In this document: positions 54,921 through 64,000 of the stretch, one piece after another
How the letters are laid out: the number at the start of each line of letters is the position of its first letter
How positions within the stretch are numbered: position 1 is the stretch's first letter
Assembly (NCBI RefSeq): GCF_038784515.1
Contig: NZ_CP152376.1
Span: 2,356,001-2,420,000, forward strand
Reading direction: 5' to 3'
Source of the DNA: Rhodoferax sp. GW822-FHT02A01
Lineage (GTDB): Bacteria > Pseudomonadota > Gammaproteobacteria > Burkholderiales > Burkholderiaceae_C
DNA: 64,000 nt
Notes under the pieces: generated by a model
Databases searched by the model: none
What the model was told of the DNA's origin: nothing
Seen by the model: the letters and a program-made list of their open reading frames with translations, nothing else
Made by a program: the position numbers and the translations under genes

Positions 54921-56351
54921 TTACTGCGCGCCGTAGCCGACGATGCCCTTGATTTCCAGGAAGTCGTGGATGCCCCAGTCGGCGTATTCGCGTCCGTTGC
55001 CCGACTGTTTGTAGCCGCCAAAGGGGGCAAAGGTGTCCCACTCCGGGTAGTTGATATTGACCTGGCCGGCACGCAGTTGGCGTGCGACCTTGCGTGCGTG
55101 CTCCAGGTTGCCGGACTGCACGTAGGCTGCCAGCCCGTAGACCGTGTCATTTGCGATCGCAATGGCCTGCTCTTCGCTGTCGTAGGGCATGATGACCAAG
55201 ACAGGGCCGAAGATTTCTTCGCGTGCCACGGTCATCTCGGGGGTGACACCGCCGAACACCGTGGGGCGCACGAAGTAGCCGCGGCTCAGGCCCTCGGGGC
55301 GGCCCAGGCCGCCGCTGACCAGCGTGGCGCCTTCGTCGATGCCGACCTTGATCAGCCCTTGTATCTTGTTGAACTGCAGCTCGCTGACTACGGGGCCCAG
55401 CACCGTGTCAGGTGCTTGCGGGTCGCCCACCTTCTGGCTCTCGGCAGCCAGCTTGGCAATGGCCAGCGCCTCGGCGTGGCGGGCACGCGGTACCAGCATG
55501 CGGGTGGGGGCATCGCAGGACTGGCCGGTGTTGCTCATGCAACCCTCCACACCCTTGCGCACGGCCGACTCCAGGTCGGCATCTTCCAGGATGATGTTGG
55601 GCGACTTGCCGCCCAGCTCCTGCGCCACACGTTTGACCGTGTCTGCCGCTGTCTTGGCCACCAGGATGCCGGCGCGGGTGGAGCCGGTGAAGGACACCAT
55701 GTCCACGTCCTTGTGGCCGGACATCACTTGGCCCACGGACGGGCCGTCGCCATTGACCATGTTGTACACACCTGCGGGCGTGCCGGCGGCGTGCATGATC
55801 TCGGAGAACACGATGCCGCTGATGGGCGCAATCTCGCTGGGCTTGAGCACCACGGTGCAGCCCGCGGCAATGGCCGGTGCCACCTTGCAGACGATCTGGT
55901 TGAGCGGCCAGTTCCAGGGCGTGATGAGTGCGGCCACGCCAATGGCTTCCTGCACGATGCGGGTGCCGCCGCGGGATGACTCAAACGAGAAATTTTCCAG
56001 CGCCGTGATGGTGGCTTCCAGGTGCACGCGACCGGCCCAGGTCTGTGCATCGCGCGCCCAGGACATGGGGGCGCCCATCTCGTCGGACACGGCACGCGCA
56101 ATATCTTCGGAGCGTTCGTTGTAAACGGCCAGAATGCGTCGCAGCAGTGCCAAGCGTTCGGCCGGCGTAGTGGCCGAGAAGGCGGGGAACGCAGCGCGGG
56201 CGGCGGCCACGGCGCGGTCCACATCGGCAGCGCTGCCCATGGAGATGCGGGTATAGGCCTCTTCCGTGGCGGGGTTGATGACGTCCAGCGTGGCCGGTTT
56301 GACCGGATCAACCCAAGCGCCATTGATGTAGAACTGCAGATGATGCGACAT
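54921..56351 (-). CDS. NAD(P)-dependent aldehyde dehydrogenase
   Basis: A 476-residue aldehyde dehydrogenase. Catalytic Glu245 (QELGGKSPNI) and nucleophile Cys279 (NTGQSCDAPTRM) are present, with the cofactor segment TPWNWPLNQ and FTGSTRAG. Substrate cannot be read; similar proteins act on a range of aliphatic aldehydes. ATG 56351 follows AGGAAG and gives the usual start HHLQFYINGAWVDP; the frame is open further upstream but without a match. It is last in the glycogen/zwf operon. Confidence 0.93.
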   Translation of the reverse strand: MSHHLQFYINGAWVDPVKPATLDVINPATEEAYTRISMGSAADVDRAVAAARAAFPAFSATTPAERLALLRRILAVYNERSEDIARAVSDEMGAPMSWARDAQTWAGRVHLEATITALENFSFESSRGGTRIVQEAIGVAALITPWNWPLNQIVCKVAPAIAAGCTVVLKPSEIAPISGIVFSEIMHAAGTPAGVYNMVNGDGPSVGQVMSGHKDVDMVSFTGSTRAGILVAKTAADTVKRVAQELGGKSPNIILEDADLESAVRKGVEGCMSNTGQSCDAPTRMLVPRARHAEALAIAKLAAESQKVGDPQAPDTVLGPVVSELQFNKIQGLIKVGIDEGATLVSGGLGRPEGLSRGYFVRPTVFGGVTPEMTVAREEIFGPVLVIMPYDSEEQAIAIANDTVYGLAAYVQSGNLEHARKVARQLRAGQVNINYPEWDTFAPFGGYKQSGNGREYADWGIHDFLEIKGIVGYGAQ

Positions 56352-56406
56352 GAAAAAACTTCCTGAGGGGGTGTAGACGAGCAAGGGGATTAGAGCACTT
56401 TGCCCA

Positions 56407-57870
56407 CTACCCGCCGGTCTTGTTGGGATTTCTCCAGGCACGCTCAAAGGGCAAGCGCCAGGCGTGCGGGGCGATCAGTTGGTGAATCGACTTCGGGCCC
56501 CAGGAACCCGGCTCGTACAGGCGCACGGGCGGGGGCGATTCCAGCAGCTGGGTGGATACCTCCCACAGCCGCTCAATGCCTTCGGCGGTGGTGAACAGCG
56601 TGCGGTCGCCGCGCATGGCGTCCAGGATCAGCCGCTCGTAGGCTTCTAGCACCTCGCCCATGAGGCCGGTGTCGTGCATGGCGAACTGCAAGCTGAGCTT
56701 GTCCAGTCGCATGCCAGGGCCGGGCCGCTTGCCATAGAACGACAGCGACATCTTGGAGGCGTCGGCCAAGTCAAAGGTCAGGTGGTCCGGGCCCTGCGCG
56801 CCCACACCGGAACCCACCGGGAACATGCTCTTGGGCGGCTCGCGAAAGGCGATGGAGATGATGCGCTGACCCTCGGCCATGCGTTTGCCGGTGCGCAGGA
56901 AGAAGGGCACGCCCGCCCAGCGCCAGTTGTCGATGTAGCACTTCAGGGCGATGAAGGTTTCGGTCTCGGACTGCGGGTCCACACCGGGCTCGTCGCGGTA
57001 GCCGTTGTACTGGCCGCGCACCACGTCGTTGGGGTGTATGGGCAGCATGCTGCGAAACACCTTGTTCTTCTCTTCGCTGATGGGCGCGGGCTCCAGCGCG
57101 GTGGGCGGCTCCATGGCCATAAAGGCCAGGATCTGCATCAGGTGGGTGACCACCATGTCGCGGTAGGCCCCGGTCTGCTCATAGAAGGCCGAGCGGTTGC
57201 CCAGGCCCAGGGTCTCGGGCACGTCGATCTGTACATGGTCGATGAAGTTGCGGTTCCAGATCGGTTCGAACAGACCGTTGGCAAAGCGGAAAGCCAGGAT
57301 GTTTTGCGCCGGCTCCTTGCCCAGGAAATGGTCGATGCGGAAGATTTGCTCTTCGGCAAACACCTCGTGCAGTTGGCTGTTGAGTTTGACCGCGCTGGCG
57401 AGGTCCACACCGAAGGGCTTTTCCATCACGATGCGGGCCCGTTCCACCAACTGCGCTTCGCCCAGCATGCGCACAGCGGACAAGGCCGCACTGGGCGGCA
57501 CACTCAGGTAGTGCAACAGGCGGGTCTCACCATGCATGGTGGCCCGTGCCGCATCCACTGCTGCCTTGAGCGCCTGTGGCCCTGCGGCCAGCGGAACGTA
57601 GTCCAGGCTGCTGGCGAAGGTATCCCAGTCGCCCGGCGTCACCGGGCGGTTGAAGAACGCGTCAATCGAGGCTCGTGCCGCAGTGCGGAATTCTTCTGCA
57701 CCGATGTCGTCCAGCGACACGCCGATGATGCGGCAACCGGGAATAAAGCCCGCGCTCGACAAGTGGTACAGGCCTGGCAGCAGCTTGCGCCGCGCCAGAT
57801 CGCCCGTGGCACCAAACAGCACCACCACCTGCGGGAACCGCGGGCCTACGCCGGGAGGAATCTTCGCCAT
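56407..57870 (-). CDS. zwf: Glucose-6-phosphate 1-dehydrogenase
   Basis: A 487-residue enzyme oxidising glucose-6-phosphate to 6-phosphogluconolactone. Coenzyme loop [17 protein letters not shown], substrate-binding signature RIDHFLGKE and the NFIDHVQID segment are all seen. ATG 57870 follows AGGAG and starts 10 residues before the coenzyme loop. It lies 35 bases after glgP in the same direction, so glucose units released from glycogen, after phosphoglucomutase, can enter the pentose phosphate or Entner-Doudoroff path. Confidence 0.96.
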   Translation of the reverse strand: MAKIPPGVGPRFPQVVVLFGATGDLARRKLLPGLYHLSSAGFIPGCRIIGVSLDDIGAEEFRTAARASIDAFFNRPVTPGDWDTFASSLDYVPLAAGPQALKAAVDAARATMHGETRLLHYLSVPPSAALSAVRMLGEAQLVERARIVMEKPFGVDLASAVKLNSQLHEVFAEEQIFRIDHFLGKEPAQNILAFRFANGLFEPIWNRNFIDHVQIDVPETLGLGNRSAFYEQTGAYRDMVVTHLMQILAFMAMEPPTALEPAPISEEKNKVFRSMLPIHPNDVVRGQYNGYRDEPGVDPQSETETFIALKCYIDNWRWAGVPFFLRTGKRMAEGQRIISIAFREPPKSMFPVGSGVGAQGPDHLTFDLADASKMSLSFYGKRPGPGMRLDKLSLQFAMHDTGLMGEVLEAYERLILDAMRGDRTLFTTAEGIERLWEVSTQLLESPPPVRLYEPGSWGPKSIHQLIAPHAWRLPFERAWRNPNKTGG

Positions 57871-57905
57871 GTCGTGTCTCCTGAGGAAAAACTGCGGCTC
57901 TTGTC

Positions 57906-60374
57906 CTAGATCTTCAGGCCCGGGCTGTTCCAGATTTTGTCGGCGTATTCCGCAATGGTGCGGTCCGAGGAGAAAGGCCCCATGCCCGCCACGTTGCGTA
58001 GGGCCTTGACGGCCCAGCCTTTGGGGTCCAGGTAGGCCGCGTCCACACGCTCCTGCGCCGCGATGTAGCTGGCGTAATCGGCCAGCAGCAGGTAGTGGTC
58101 GCCCCACATGGTTAGGGCGTCGTGGATCGCGTGGTAGCGGCCTGGCTCCTGCGGGCTGAAAGTGCCGCTGCGGATGGCTTCCAGCACGGCGGCCAACTCG
58201 GGGTTCTGCTCCACCAGCTTGGCCGGCTGGTAACCCGCAGCGCGGGTGGCAGCCACTTCAGCCGTGGTCATGCCGAATATGAAGATGTTGTCCGCGCCCA
58301 CGTTTTCCTTGATCTCTACATTGGCGCCATCCAGCGTGCCAATCGTCAGCGCGCCGTTGAGCGAGAGCTTCATGTTGCCGGTGCCCGAGGCTTCAGTGCC
58401 CGCGGTGGAAATCTGCTCGGACAGGTCGGCCGCGGGGATCAGCATCTCAGCGAGGCTCACGCTGTAGTTGGGGGCAAACACCACCTTGAGCTTGTTGCCC
58501 ACGCGCGGGTCGTTGTTGATGACGCTGGCCACGTCGTTGATCAGGCGGATGATCAGCTTGGCCATCTGGTACGCAGACGCAGCCTTGCCCGCAAACACGA
58601 TCACGCGCGGCACCGTCACCGAATCCGGATTGGCCAGAATGCGCTGGTAGCGGGTGATGACGTGCAGCACATTGAGCAGCTGGCGCTTGTATTCATGGAT
58701 GCGCTTGACCTGCACGTCAAACAGGGCGTCGGTGGGAATCTCCAGGCCCATGTGGCTTTGCACCCAGGCCGCCAAGCGGCGCTTGTTGACCAGCTTGGCC
58801 TGCTGGAATCCGGTGATGAGCTTTTCGTTGTCCAAGAGCGGCATCAGGCCTGCCAACTGGGTCAGGTCACGGCGCCAACCGGTACCTATGGTCTTGTCCA
58901 GCAAGGCGGAAAAGGCCGGATTCGCCTGGGCCAGCCAGCGGCGTGGCGTGATGCCGTTGGTCTTGTTGTTGAAGCGCTGCGGCCACAACCGGGCAAAGTC
59001 CGCAAAGATGGACTCCGTCATCAGCCGCGAATGCAGTGCCGATACGCCGTTGACCGAGTGACTGGCCACCACGGCCAAATAGGCCATGCGTACGCGGCGC
59101 TCGCCCTGCTCATCCACCAGCGAAACCTTGCGCAGCATGTCCGGGCCCACGCCCGCCTGTGCCAAGCCGGAGAGGAACTGGGCGTTGATGTCGTAGATGA
59201 TCTGCAGATGGCGCGGCAGGATGCGCTCGAGCATCTGCACCGGCCATGTCTCGAGCGCCTCGTGCATCAACGTGTGGTTGGTGTACGAGAACACGCCCTT
59301 GCACAGACGCCAGGCATCGGCCCAAGGCAGATGTTGTTCGTCCAGTAGCAGGCGCATGAGTTCGGGGATGGCCAGCACAGGATGGGTGTCGTTGAGGTGG
59401 ATGCTGACCTTCTGCGGCAGTTCCTCAAAGCCATCATGCCGGCTCATGAAGCGGCGCAGCAGATCCTGCACGCTGGCACTGCAGAAGAAATATTCCTGGT
59501 GCAGGCGCAGTTCACGGCCCGAGTCGGTGGAGTCGTCCGGGTAGAGCACGCGCGACACGTTCTCGGAGTGGTTCTTGGTCTCCACTGCGGCAAAGTAGTT
59601 GCCGCGGTTGAATGCTCCCAAGTCGATTTCTTCGGTGGCCTTGGCCGACCACAGGCGCAGGGTGTTGGTGGCGGTGGTGTCGTAGCCGGGGATGATGGTG
59701 TCGTAGGCCATGGCCTGCACATCGTGCGAGTCCACCCACTGGTAGGCATCGCCGTCCTTGACGATACGCCCGCCAAAGCGCACCCGGTAGGTCACTTCCG
59801 GACGCGGAAACTCCCAGGGGTTGCCATGGGTGAGCCAGTAGTCGGGCACCTCGACCTGGCGTCCATCCACGATGGTCTGGCGGAACATGCCGTAGTCGTA
59901 ACGGATGCCGTAGCCGTAGCCGGGAATGGCCAGTGTGGCCATGGAGTCCAGAAAGCACGCGGCTAGCCGGCCCAGGCCGCCATTGCCCAGGGCGGCATCG
60001 GGCTCCAGCTCGGTGACGGCGTCCATGTCCACGCCGAAATCCAGCAGCGCCTGGCGGATGCGGTCGCGCAGCCCCAAGGCCAGCATGGCGTTGCTGAAGG
60101 TGCGGCCAATCAGGAACTCCATGGACATGTAGTACACGCGCTTGGCATCCTGCGCGTACTGCGCGCGGGTGGTCTTCATCCAGCGTTCCACCAACTGGTC
60201 GCGCACCGCATAGGCCGCGGCATGCAGCCAGTCCTCGGTGCGTGCCGTCTTGGGATCCTTGCCCACGGTGAACATCAGCTTGTTGGCAATCGCGTGCTTG
60301 AGGGAGTCCAGGTCACGCCCGGGAGCATCAAACGGAAAATCGATCGCGGGGGTGATTCTTGCGGGTGAAGTCAT
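57906..60374 (-). CDS. glgP: Glycogen/maltodextrin phosphorylase
   Basis: An 822-residue PLP enzyme releasing glucose-1-phosphate from alpha-1,4-glucans. The PLP-lysine region is [20 protein letters not shown]; active-site segments [19 protein letters not shown] and [11 protein letters not shown] are present. ATG 60374 is chosen; a TTG at 60383 that overlaps the glgA stop (TTGA) and has GGAG close upstream is a real alternative. Five to zero bases separate it from glgA. Confidence 0.95.
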   Translation of the reverse strand: MTSPARITPAIDFPFDAPGRDLDSLKHAIANKLMFTVGKDPKTARTEDWLHAAAYAVRDQLVERWMKTTRAQYAQDAKRVYYMSMEFLIGRTFSNAMLALGLRDRIRQALLDFGVDMDAVTELEPDAALGNGGLGRLAACFLDSMATLAIPGYGYGIRYDYGMFRQTIVDGRQVEVPDYWLTHGNPWEFPRPEVTYRVRFGGRIVKDGDAYQWVDSHDVQAMAYDTIIPGYDTTATNTLRLWSAKATEEIDLGAFNRGNYFAAVETKNHSENVSRVLYPDDSTDSGRELRLHQEYFFCSASVQDLLRRFMSRHDGFEELPQKVSIHLNDTHPVLAIPELMRLLLDEQHLPWADAWRLCKGVFSYTNHTLMHEALETWPVQMLERILPRHLQIIYDINAQFLSGLAQAGVGPDMLRKVSLVDEQGERRVRMAYLAVVASHSVNGVSALHSRLMTESIFADFARLWPQRFNNKTNGITPRRWLAQANPAFSALLDKTIGTGWRRDLTQLAGLMPLLDNEKLITGFQQAKLVNKRRLAAWVQSHMGLEIPTDALFDVQVKRIHEYKRQLLNVLHVITRYQRILANPDSVTVPRVIVFAGKAASAYQMAKLIIRLINDVASVINNDPRVGNKLKVVFAPNYSVSLAEMLIPAADLSEQISTAGTEASGTGNMKLSLNGALTIGTLDGANVEIKENVGADNIFIFGMTTAEVAATRAAGYQPAKLVEQNPELAAVLEAIRSGTFSPQEPGRYHAIHDALTMWGDHYLLLADYASYIAAQERVDAAYLDPKGWAVKALRNVAGMGPFSSDRTIAEYADKIWNSPGLKI

Positions 60375-60379
60375 GGCGT

Positions 60380-61852
60380 TCAATGGGCTCCAATAAGACT
60401 TTGGTAGAGGGCGGTGTACTGTTGCGCAGCGCCGCTCCAGTCGAAGGCAATTCGCATGCCAGTTTGTCGGACGCGATTCCAGTCGGCGCGTCTGCGGTAG
60501 AGGGCAAAGGCGCGCCGCACCGCGTGCCGGTAGTCATTCACGTCGAACTGGTTGAATACGATACCGGTGGCGGTCTGGTCGTCCAGGGTCTCCAGATCGG
60601 TATCAATCACCGTGTCGGCCAGTCCGCCCACGCGCCGCACCAAAGGGATGCTGCCGTACTTCAGTCCATACATCTGGGTCAGGCCGCAAGGCTCGAAACG
60701 CGAGGGCACCTGGGTGATATCGCTGCCGGCAAAGATGCGGTGTGCCAGCGACTCGTCATAGCCGGTCTTGAAGGCCACCTGTTGCGGATTGGCCTGGGCC
60801 TTGGCCGCAAATGCCTGCTCCAGCTGGGTGTCGCCATTGCCCAGCACCAGTAACTGGCCGCCGCGGGAGGTGATTTCATCCATGCCGGCGAGCACCAGCG
60901 GAAGGCCTTTTTGCTCGGTCAGGCGGCTGACCACGGAAAACAGCGGCACATCCGGCGCCACGGTGAGTCCCACTTCTTCCTGCAGGGCGGCCTTGCTGCG
61001 GGCCTTGCCCACCATGTTGCGCACATCGTAGGGGTGGGCCAGGTGCACATCGGTGGCCGGGTTCCAGACATGGTCGTCTACTGCGTTGAGGATGCCGGTG
61101 AGGTGGCCCGATCGCGCACGCAGCAGGCCGTCCAGGCCACAGCCCTGCTCGGGCGTCTGGATTTCGCGCGCGTAAGTGGGGCTCACTGTGGTGATGTGGC
61201 TGGCATAGGACAGGCCGGCCTTCATGAACGAGATCTGCCCGAAATACTCCAGCCCCTGCACGCTGAACACATGGCCGGGCAGCCCCAGGTCGGGGAAGTT
61301 CTCCGGCCAGAACACGCCCTGGTAGGCCAGGTTGTGGATGGTGTAGACACTGGGGATGCGCGGGCTTCTGCCGGCATTCCAGACGGCCAGACAGGCCGGA
61401 GCCAGGGCAGCGTGCCAGTCGTGGCAATGCACCAATTGGGCGCGCCAGAGCTTGTCCAGCCCATGGGCCAGATGCGCGGCGCCCCAGCCCAGTGTGGCAA
61501 AGCGCCGGTGGTTGTCGGCATAGGGCTGCTTGTTGGCATCTTCATACGGGTTGCCGGGGCGGTTGTACAGGCCGGGTGCCACCAGCACATAGGCCCACAC
61601 CGTGTGCTCGCCCTGGCTGACGGCGGGCAAGGCACCAAACTGCACCTCGACCTGCTCGCCCCAGGGCGTGCCGAAACTGCCCACACTGACAGGGTCTTTC
61701 AGCCCGGCCAGGATGGCAGGAAATCCGGGCAGCAGCACGCGCACATCGCAGCCCTGCTTGAGCAAGGCTGCGGGCAATGCGCCTGCAATATCGGCCAGAC
61801 CGCCGGTTTTCAATAATGGGAATATTTCGGCACTGACCTGGAGTACGCGCAT
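60380..61852 (-). CDS. glgA: Glycogen synthase
   Basis: A 490-residue GT5 glycosyltransferase using ADP-glucose. The KTGGL motif ([18 protein letters not shown]) near the N-terminus binds the sugar nucleotide; [20 protein letters not shown] and the late [19 protein letters not shown] are typical. It starts 23 bases after glgC. It makes the glucan that GlgP degrades. AAGGAA lies about nine bases before the start. Confidence 0.96.
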   Translation of the reverse strand: MRVLQVSAEIFPLLKTGGLADIAGALPAALLKQGCDVRVLLPGFPAILAGLKDPVSVGSFGTPWGEQVEVQFGALPAVSQGEHTVWAYVLVAPGLYNRPGNPYEDANKQPYADNHRRFATLGWGAAHLAHGLDKLWRAQLVHCHDWHAALAPACLAVWNAGRSPRIPSVYTIHNLAYQGVFWPENFPDLGLPGHVFSVQGLEYFGQISFMKAGLSYASHITTVSPTYAREIQTPEQGCGLDGLLRARSGHLTGILNAVDDHVWNPATDVHLAHPYDVRNMVGKARSKAALQEEVGLTVAPDVPLFSVVSRLTEQKGLPLVLAGMDEITSRGGQLLVLGNGDTQLEQAFAAKAQANPQQVAFKTGYDESLAHRIFAGSDITQVPSRFEPCGLTQMYGLKYGSIPLVRRVGGLADTVIDTDLETLDDQTATGIVFNQFDVNDYRHAVRRAFALYRRRADWNRVRQTGMRIAFDWSGAAQQYTALYQSLIGAH

Positions 61853-61875
61853 GGGGGTGTTTTTCCTTTGGATGT

Positions 61876-63177
61876 TCAGCGTGGCAATCGGTCCAGCATT
61901 TCGCGGGTGATCAGCACCACGCCATTTTCGGTGCGTTCAAAGCGCTCTGCGTCGGCCACCGGATCTTCTCCGACCACCAGCCCCTCGGGTAGTTCGCAGC
62001 GGCGGTCAATCACCACGCGGCTGAGGCGGCAGCCGCGCCCGATCGTGACATCGGGCAGGATGACAGCCTGGTCGATCACGCAATACGAGTGGATGCGCAC
62101 GCTGGAAAACAGCACTGAGTTGCTGACCGCTGAGCCCGACACGATGCAGCCGCCCGAGACCATGGTGTTGATGGCCTGGCCGTGCTTGCCTTCAGCGTCC
62201 TGCACGAACTTGGCTGGTGGCAACTGGCGCTGGCTGGTCCATATCGGCCAGCTGGTGTCGTAGATGTCGAGCTGCGGTGTGACCGATGCCAGATCGAGGT
62301 TGGCTTCCCAGAAGGCGTCGATGGTGCCCACGTCGCGCCAATACGGCTCCGCGTCGGGCGTGGAGGATACGCAGGAGTAGGAGAACGGATGGGCGATGGC
62401 GCGCCCCTCTTGCACCACCTTCGGGATCACGTCCTTGCCGAAGTCGTGGCTGGATTCGGGGTTGGCGATGTCGGCATCCAGCAGGTCATAGAGGTACTGT
62501 GCATTGAAGATGTAGATGCCCATGCTGGCCAGCGACACCGCATCGTTGCCGGGCATGGGTGGAGGGTCTGCCGGCTTTTCCACGAACTCCACGATTTTGC
62601 GGTCGGCATCCACGGCCATGACGCCGAAGGCACATGCCTCCTTGCGCGGCACTTCGATGCAGCCCACAGTGCAACCGGCGCCGCTGTCCACATGGTCCTT
62701 GAGCATCAGCGAATAGTCCATCTTGTAGACGTGGTCGCCGGCCAGCACCACCACATATTCGGGCTTGCTGCTCTGGATGATGTCGATGTTCTGGTAGATG
62801 GCATCGGCCGTGCCTCGGTACCAGTGCTCCTCGTTGACGCGTTGCTGTGCCGGCAGCAGGTCCACCATCTCGTTGAGTTCGGCGCGCAGGAAACTCCAGC
62901 CGCGCTGCAGATGGCGCAACAGCGAATGCGATTTGTACTGGGTGATCACCCCGATGCGGCGTATGCCGGAGTTCACGCAGTTGGACAGCGCAAAGTCGAC
63001 GATGCGGAATTTACCGCCGAAGTACACCGCCGGCTTGGCGCGCCGGTCGGTGAGTTGCTTCAGGCGCGATCCGCGTCCCCCGGCCAGCACCAGCGCAATG
63101 GTGCGGCGTACCAGCATATGGGGTTGCATCTGCCGTTCGTGTTGAGCAGCTTGTGAAATTGTGGTTGGCAAGCTCAT
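61876..63177 (-). CDS. glgC: Glucose-1-phosphate adenylyltransferase
   Basis: A 433-residue ADP-glucose pyrophosphorylase. Nucleotide loop [49 protein letters not shown] and the glucose-1-phosphate site VEKPADPP are visible; the C-terminal left-handed beta-helix follows from about 310. It commits glucose-1-phosphate to glycogen. Start 63177 follows AAGGAGACACC. Allosteric control by glycolytic intermediates is expected for the family. Confidence 0.96.
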   Translation of the reverse strand: MSLPTTISQAAQHERQMQPHMLVRRTIALVLAGGRGSRLKQLTDRRAKPAVYFGGKFRIVDFALSNCVNSGIRRIGVITQYKSHSLLRHLQRGWSFLRAELNEMVDLLPAQQRVNEEHWYRGTADAIYQNIDIIQSSKPEYVVVLAGDHVYKMDYSLMLKDHVDSGAGCTVGCIEVPRKEACAFGVMAVDADRKIVEFVEKPADPPPMPGNDAVSLASMGIYIFNAQYLYDLLDADIANPESSHDFGKDVIPKVVQEGRAIAHPFSYSCVSSTPDAEPYWRDVGTIDAFWEANLDLASVTPQLDIYDTSWPIWTSQRQLPPAKFVQDAEGKHGQAINTMVSGGCIVSGSAVSNSVLFSSVRIHSYCVIDQAVILPDVTIGRGCRLSRVVIDRRCELPEGLVVGEDPVADAERFERTENGVVLITREMLDRLPR

Positions 63178-63220
63178 GGTGTCTCCTTGTCGTTTGGGGT
63201 TGGTCTGCTGTTGTGTAGGA

Positions 63221-64000
<780 letters not shown>

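Noticed and set aside
57871..58107. Longer N-terminus for glucose-6-phosphate dehydrogenase
   Set aside because: The upstream part is antisense-free overlap with the end of glgP in another frame, and AGGAG lies right before ATG 57870.

Overview
The window is 64 kb of GC-rich, densely packed bacterial chromosome. Gene content and order point to a betaproteobacterium of the order Burkholderiales, most likely a Comamonadaceae relative of Rhodoferax or Polaromonas. The signs are a division and cell wall (dcw) cluster without murB and preceded by hslVU, a DksA with a long Ala/Lys/Pro-rich N-terminal extension, the order dapF / DUF484 / xerC, and many GTG, TTG or ATGA-coupled starts. This placement is inference from family knowledge; no 16S gene is present. 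I see no phage, insertion sequence, CRISPR array, tRNA or rRNA.

Layout. 1-5351 (+): a fatty-acid beta-oxidation operon with an acyl-CoA dehydrogenase (cut by the window edge), a DUF2147 protein, a FadN-type bifunctional enzyme, a thiolase and an ECI2-like isomerase. 5407-9056: ribosome rescue (arfB), two hotdog thioesterases, small membrane proteins, a lipoprotein cytochrome c-prime and a DUF4337 protein. 9098-14707 (+): an Atm1-type ABC exporter, TfoX, a HypT-like LysR regulator, pyrC and a DUF3025 protein. 14824-20826: htpX, a Zn/Cd/Pb P-type ATPase with its divergent MerR regulator and a clear MerR-type operator, an FAD-dependent dehydrogenase and a VOC protein. 20876-24634: cysK, the RNase P RNA gene rnpB, a CBS-domain protein, a pseudouridine synthase homologue lacking the catalytic Asp, and an MBL-fold hydrolase. 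24663-34679 (+): dapF, DUF484, xerC, an rlmI-like methyltransferase, a COG0523 GTPase, dksA, a STAS-domain protein and hslVU.

34822-53219 (+) is the dcw cluster: mraZ-rsmH-ftsL-ftsI-murE-murF-mraY-murD-ftsW-murG-murC-ddl-ftsQ-ftsA-ftsZ-lpxC. Almost every junction overlaps by 1-4 bases. It is preceded by a promoter carrying three 10-bp-spaced MraZ-type repeats. Together these genes make the peptidoglycan precursors, assemble the divisome and commit lipid A synthesis. 53237-54892 holds four small genes: a membrane protein, an FMN reductase, a DUF1801 protein and an NTF2-like protein. 54921-64000 (-) is a central-carbon and glycogen operon transcribed pgm-glgC-glgA-glgP-zwf-aldehyde dehydrogenase, which links glycogen synthesis and breakdown to the entry of the pentose phosphate and Entner-Doudoroff routes.

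Most of the window is core genome. No unknown multi-gene system stands out. The observations most worth a second look are: a recurring -10-like hexamer 6-8 nt before SD-less starts (possible leaderless mRNAs, including lpxC, dapF, pyrC and rlmI); a perfect 22-bp inverted repeat between xerC and rlmI; an 18-bp palindrome before lpxC; alternative hairpins between ftsA and ftsZ; the histone H1-like extension on DksA; and two enzymes with a replaced catalytic residue.
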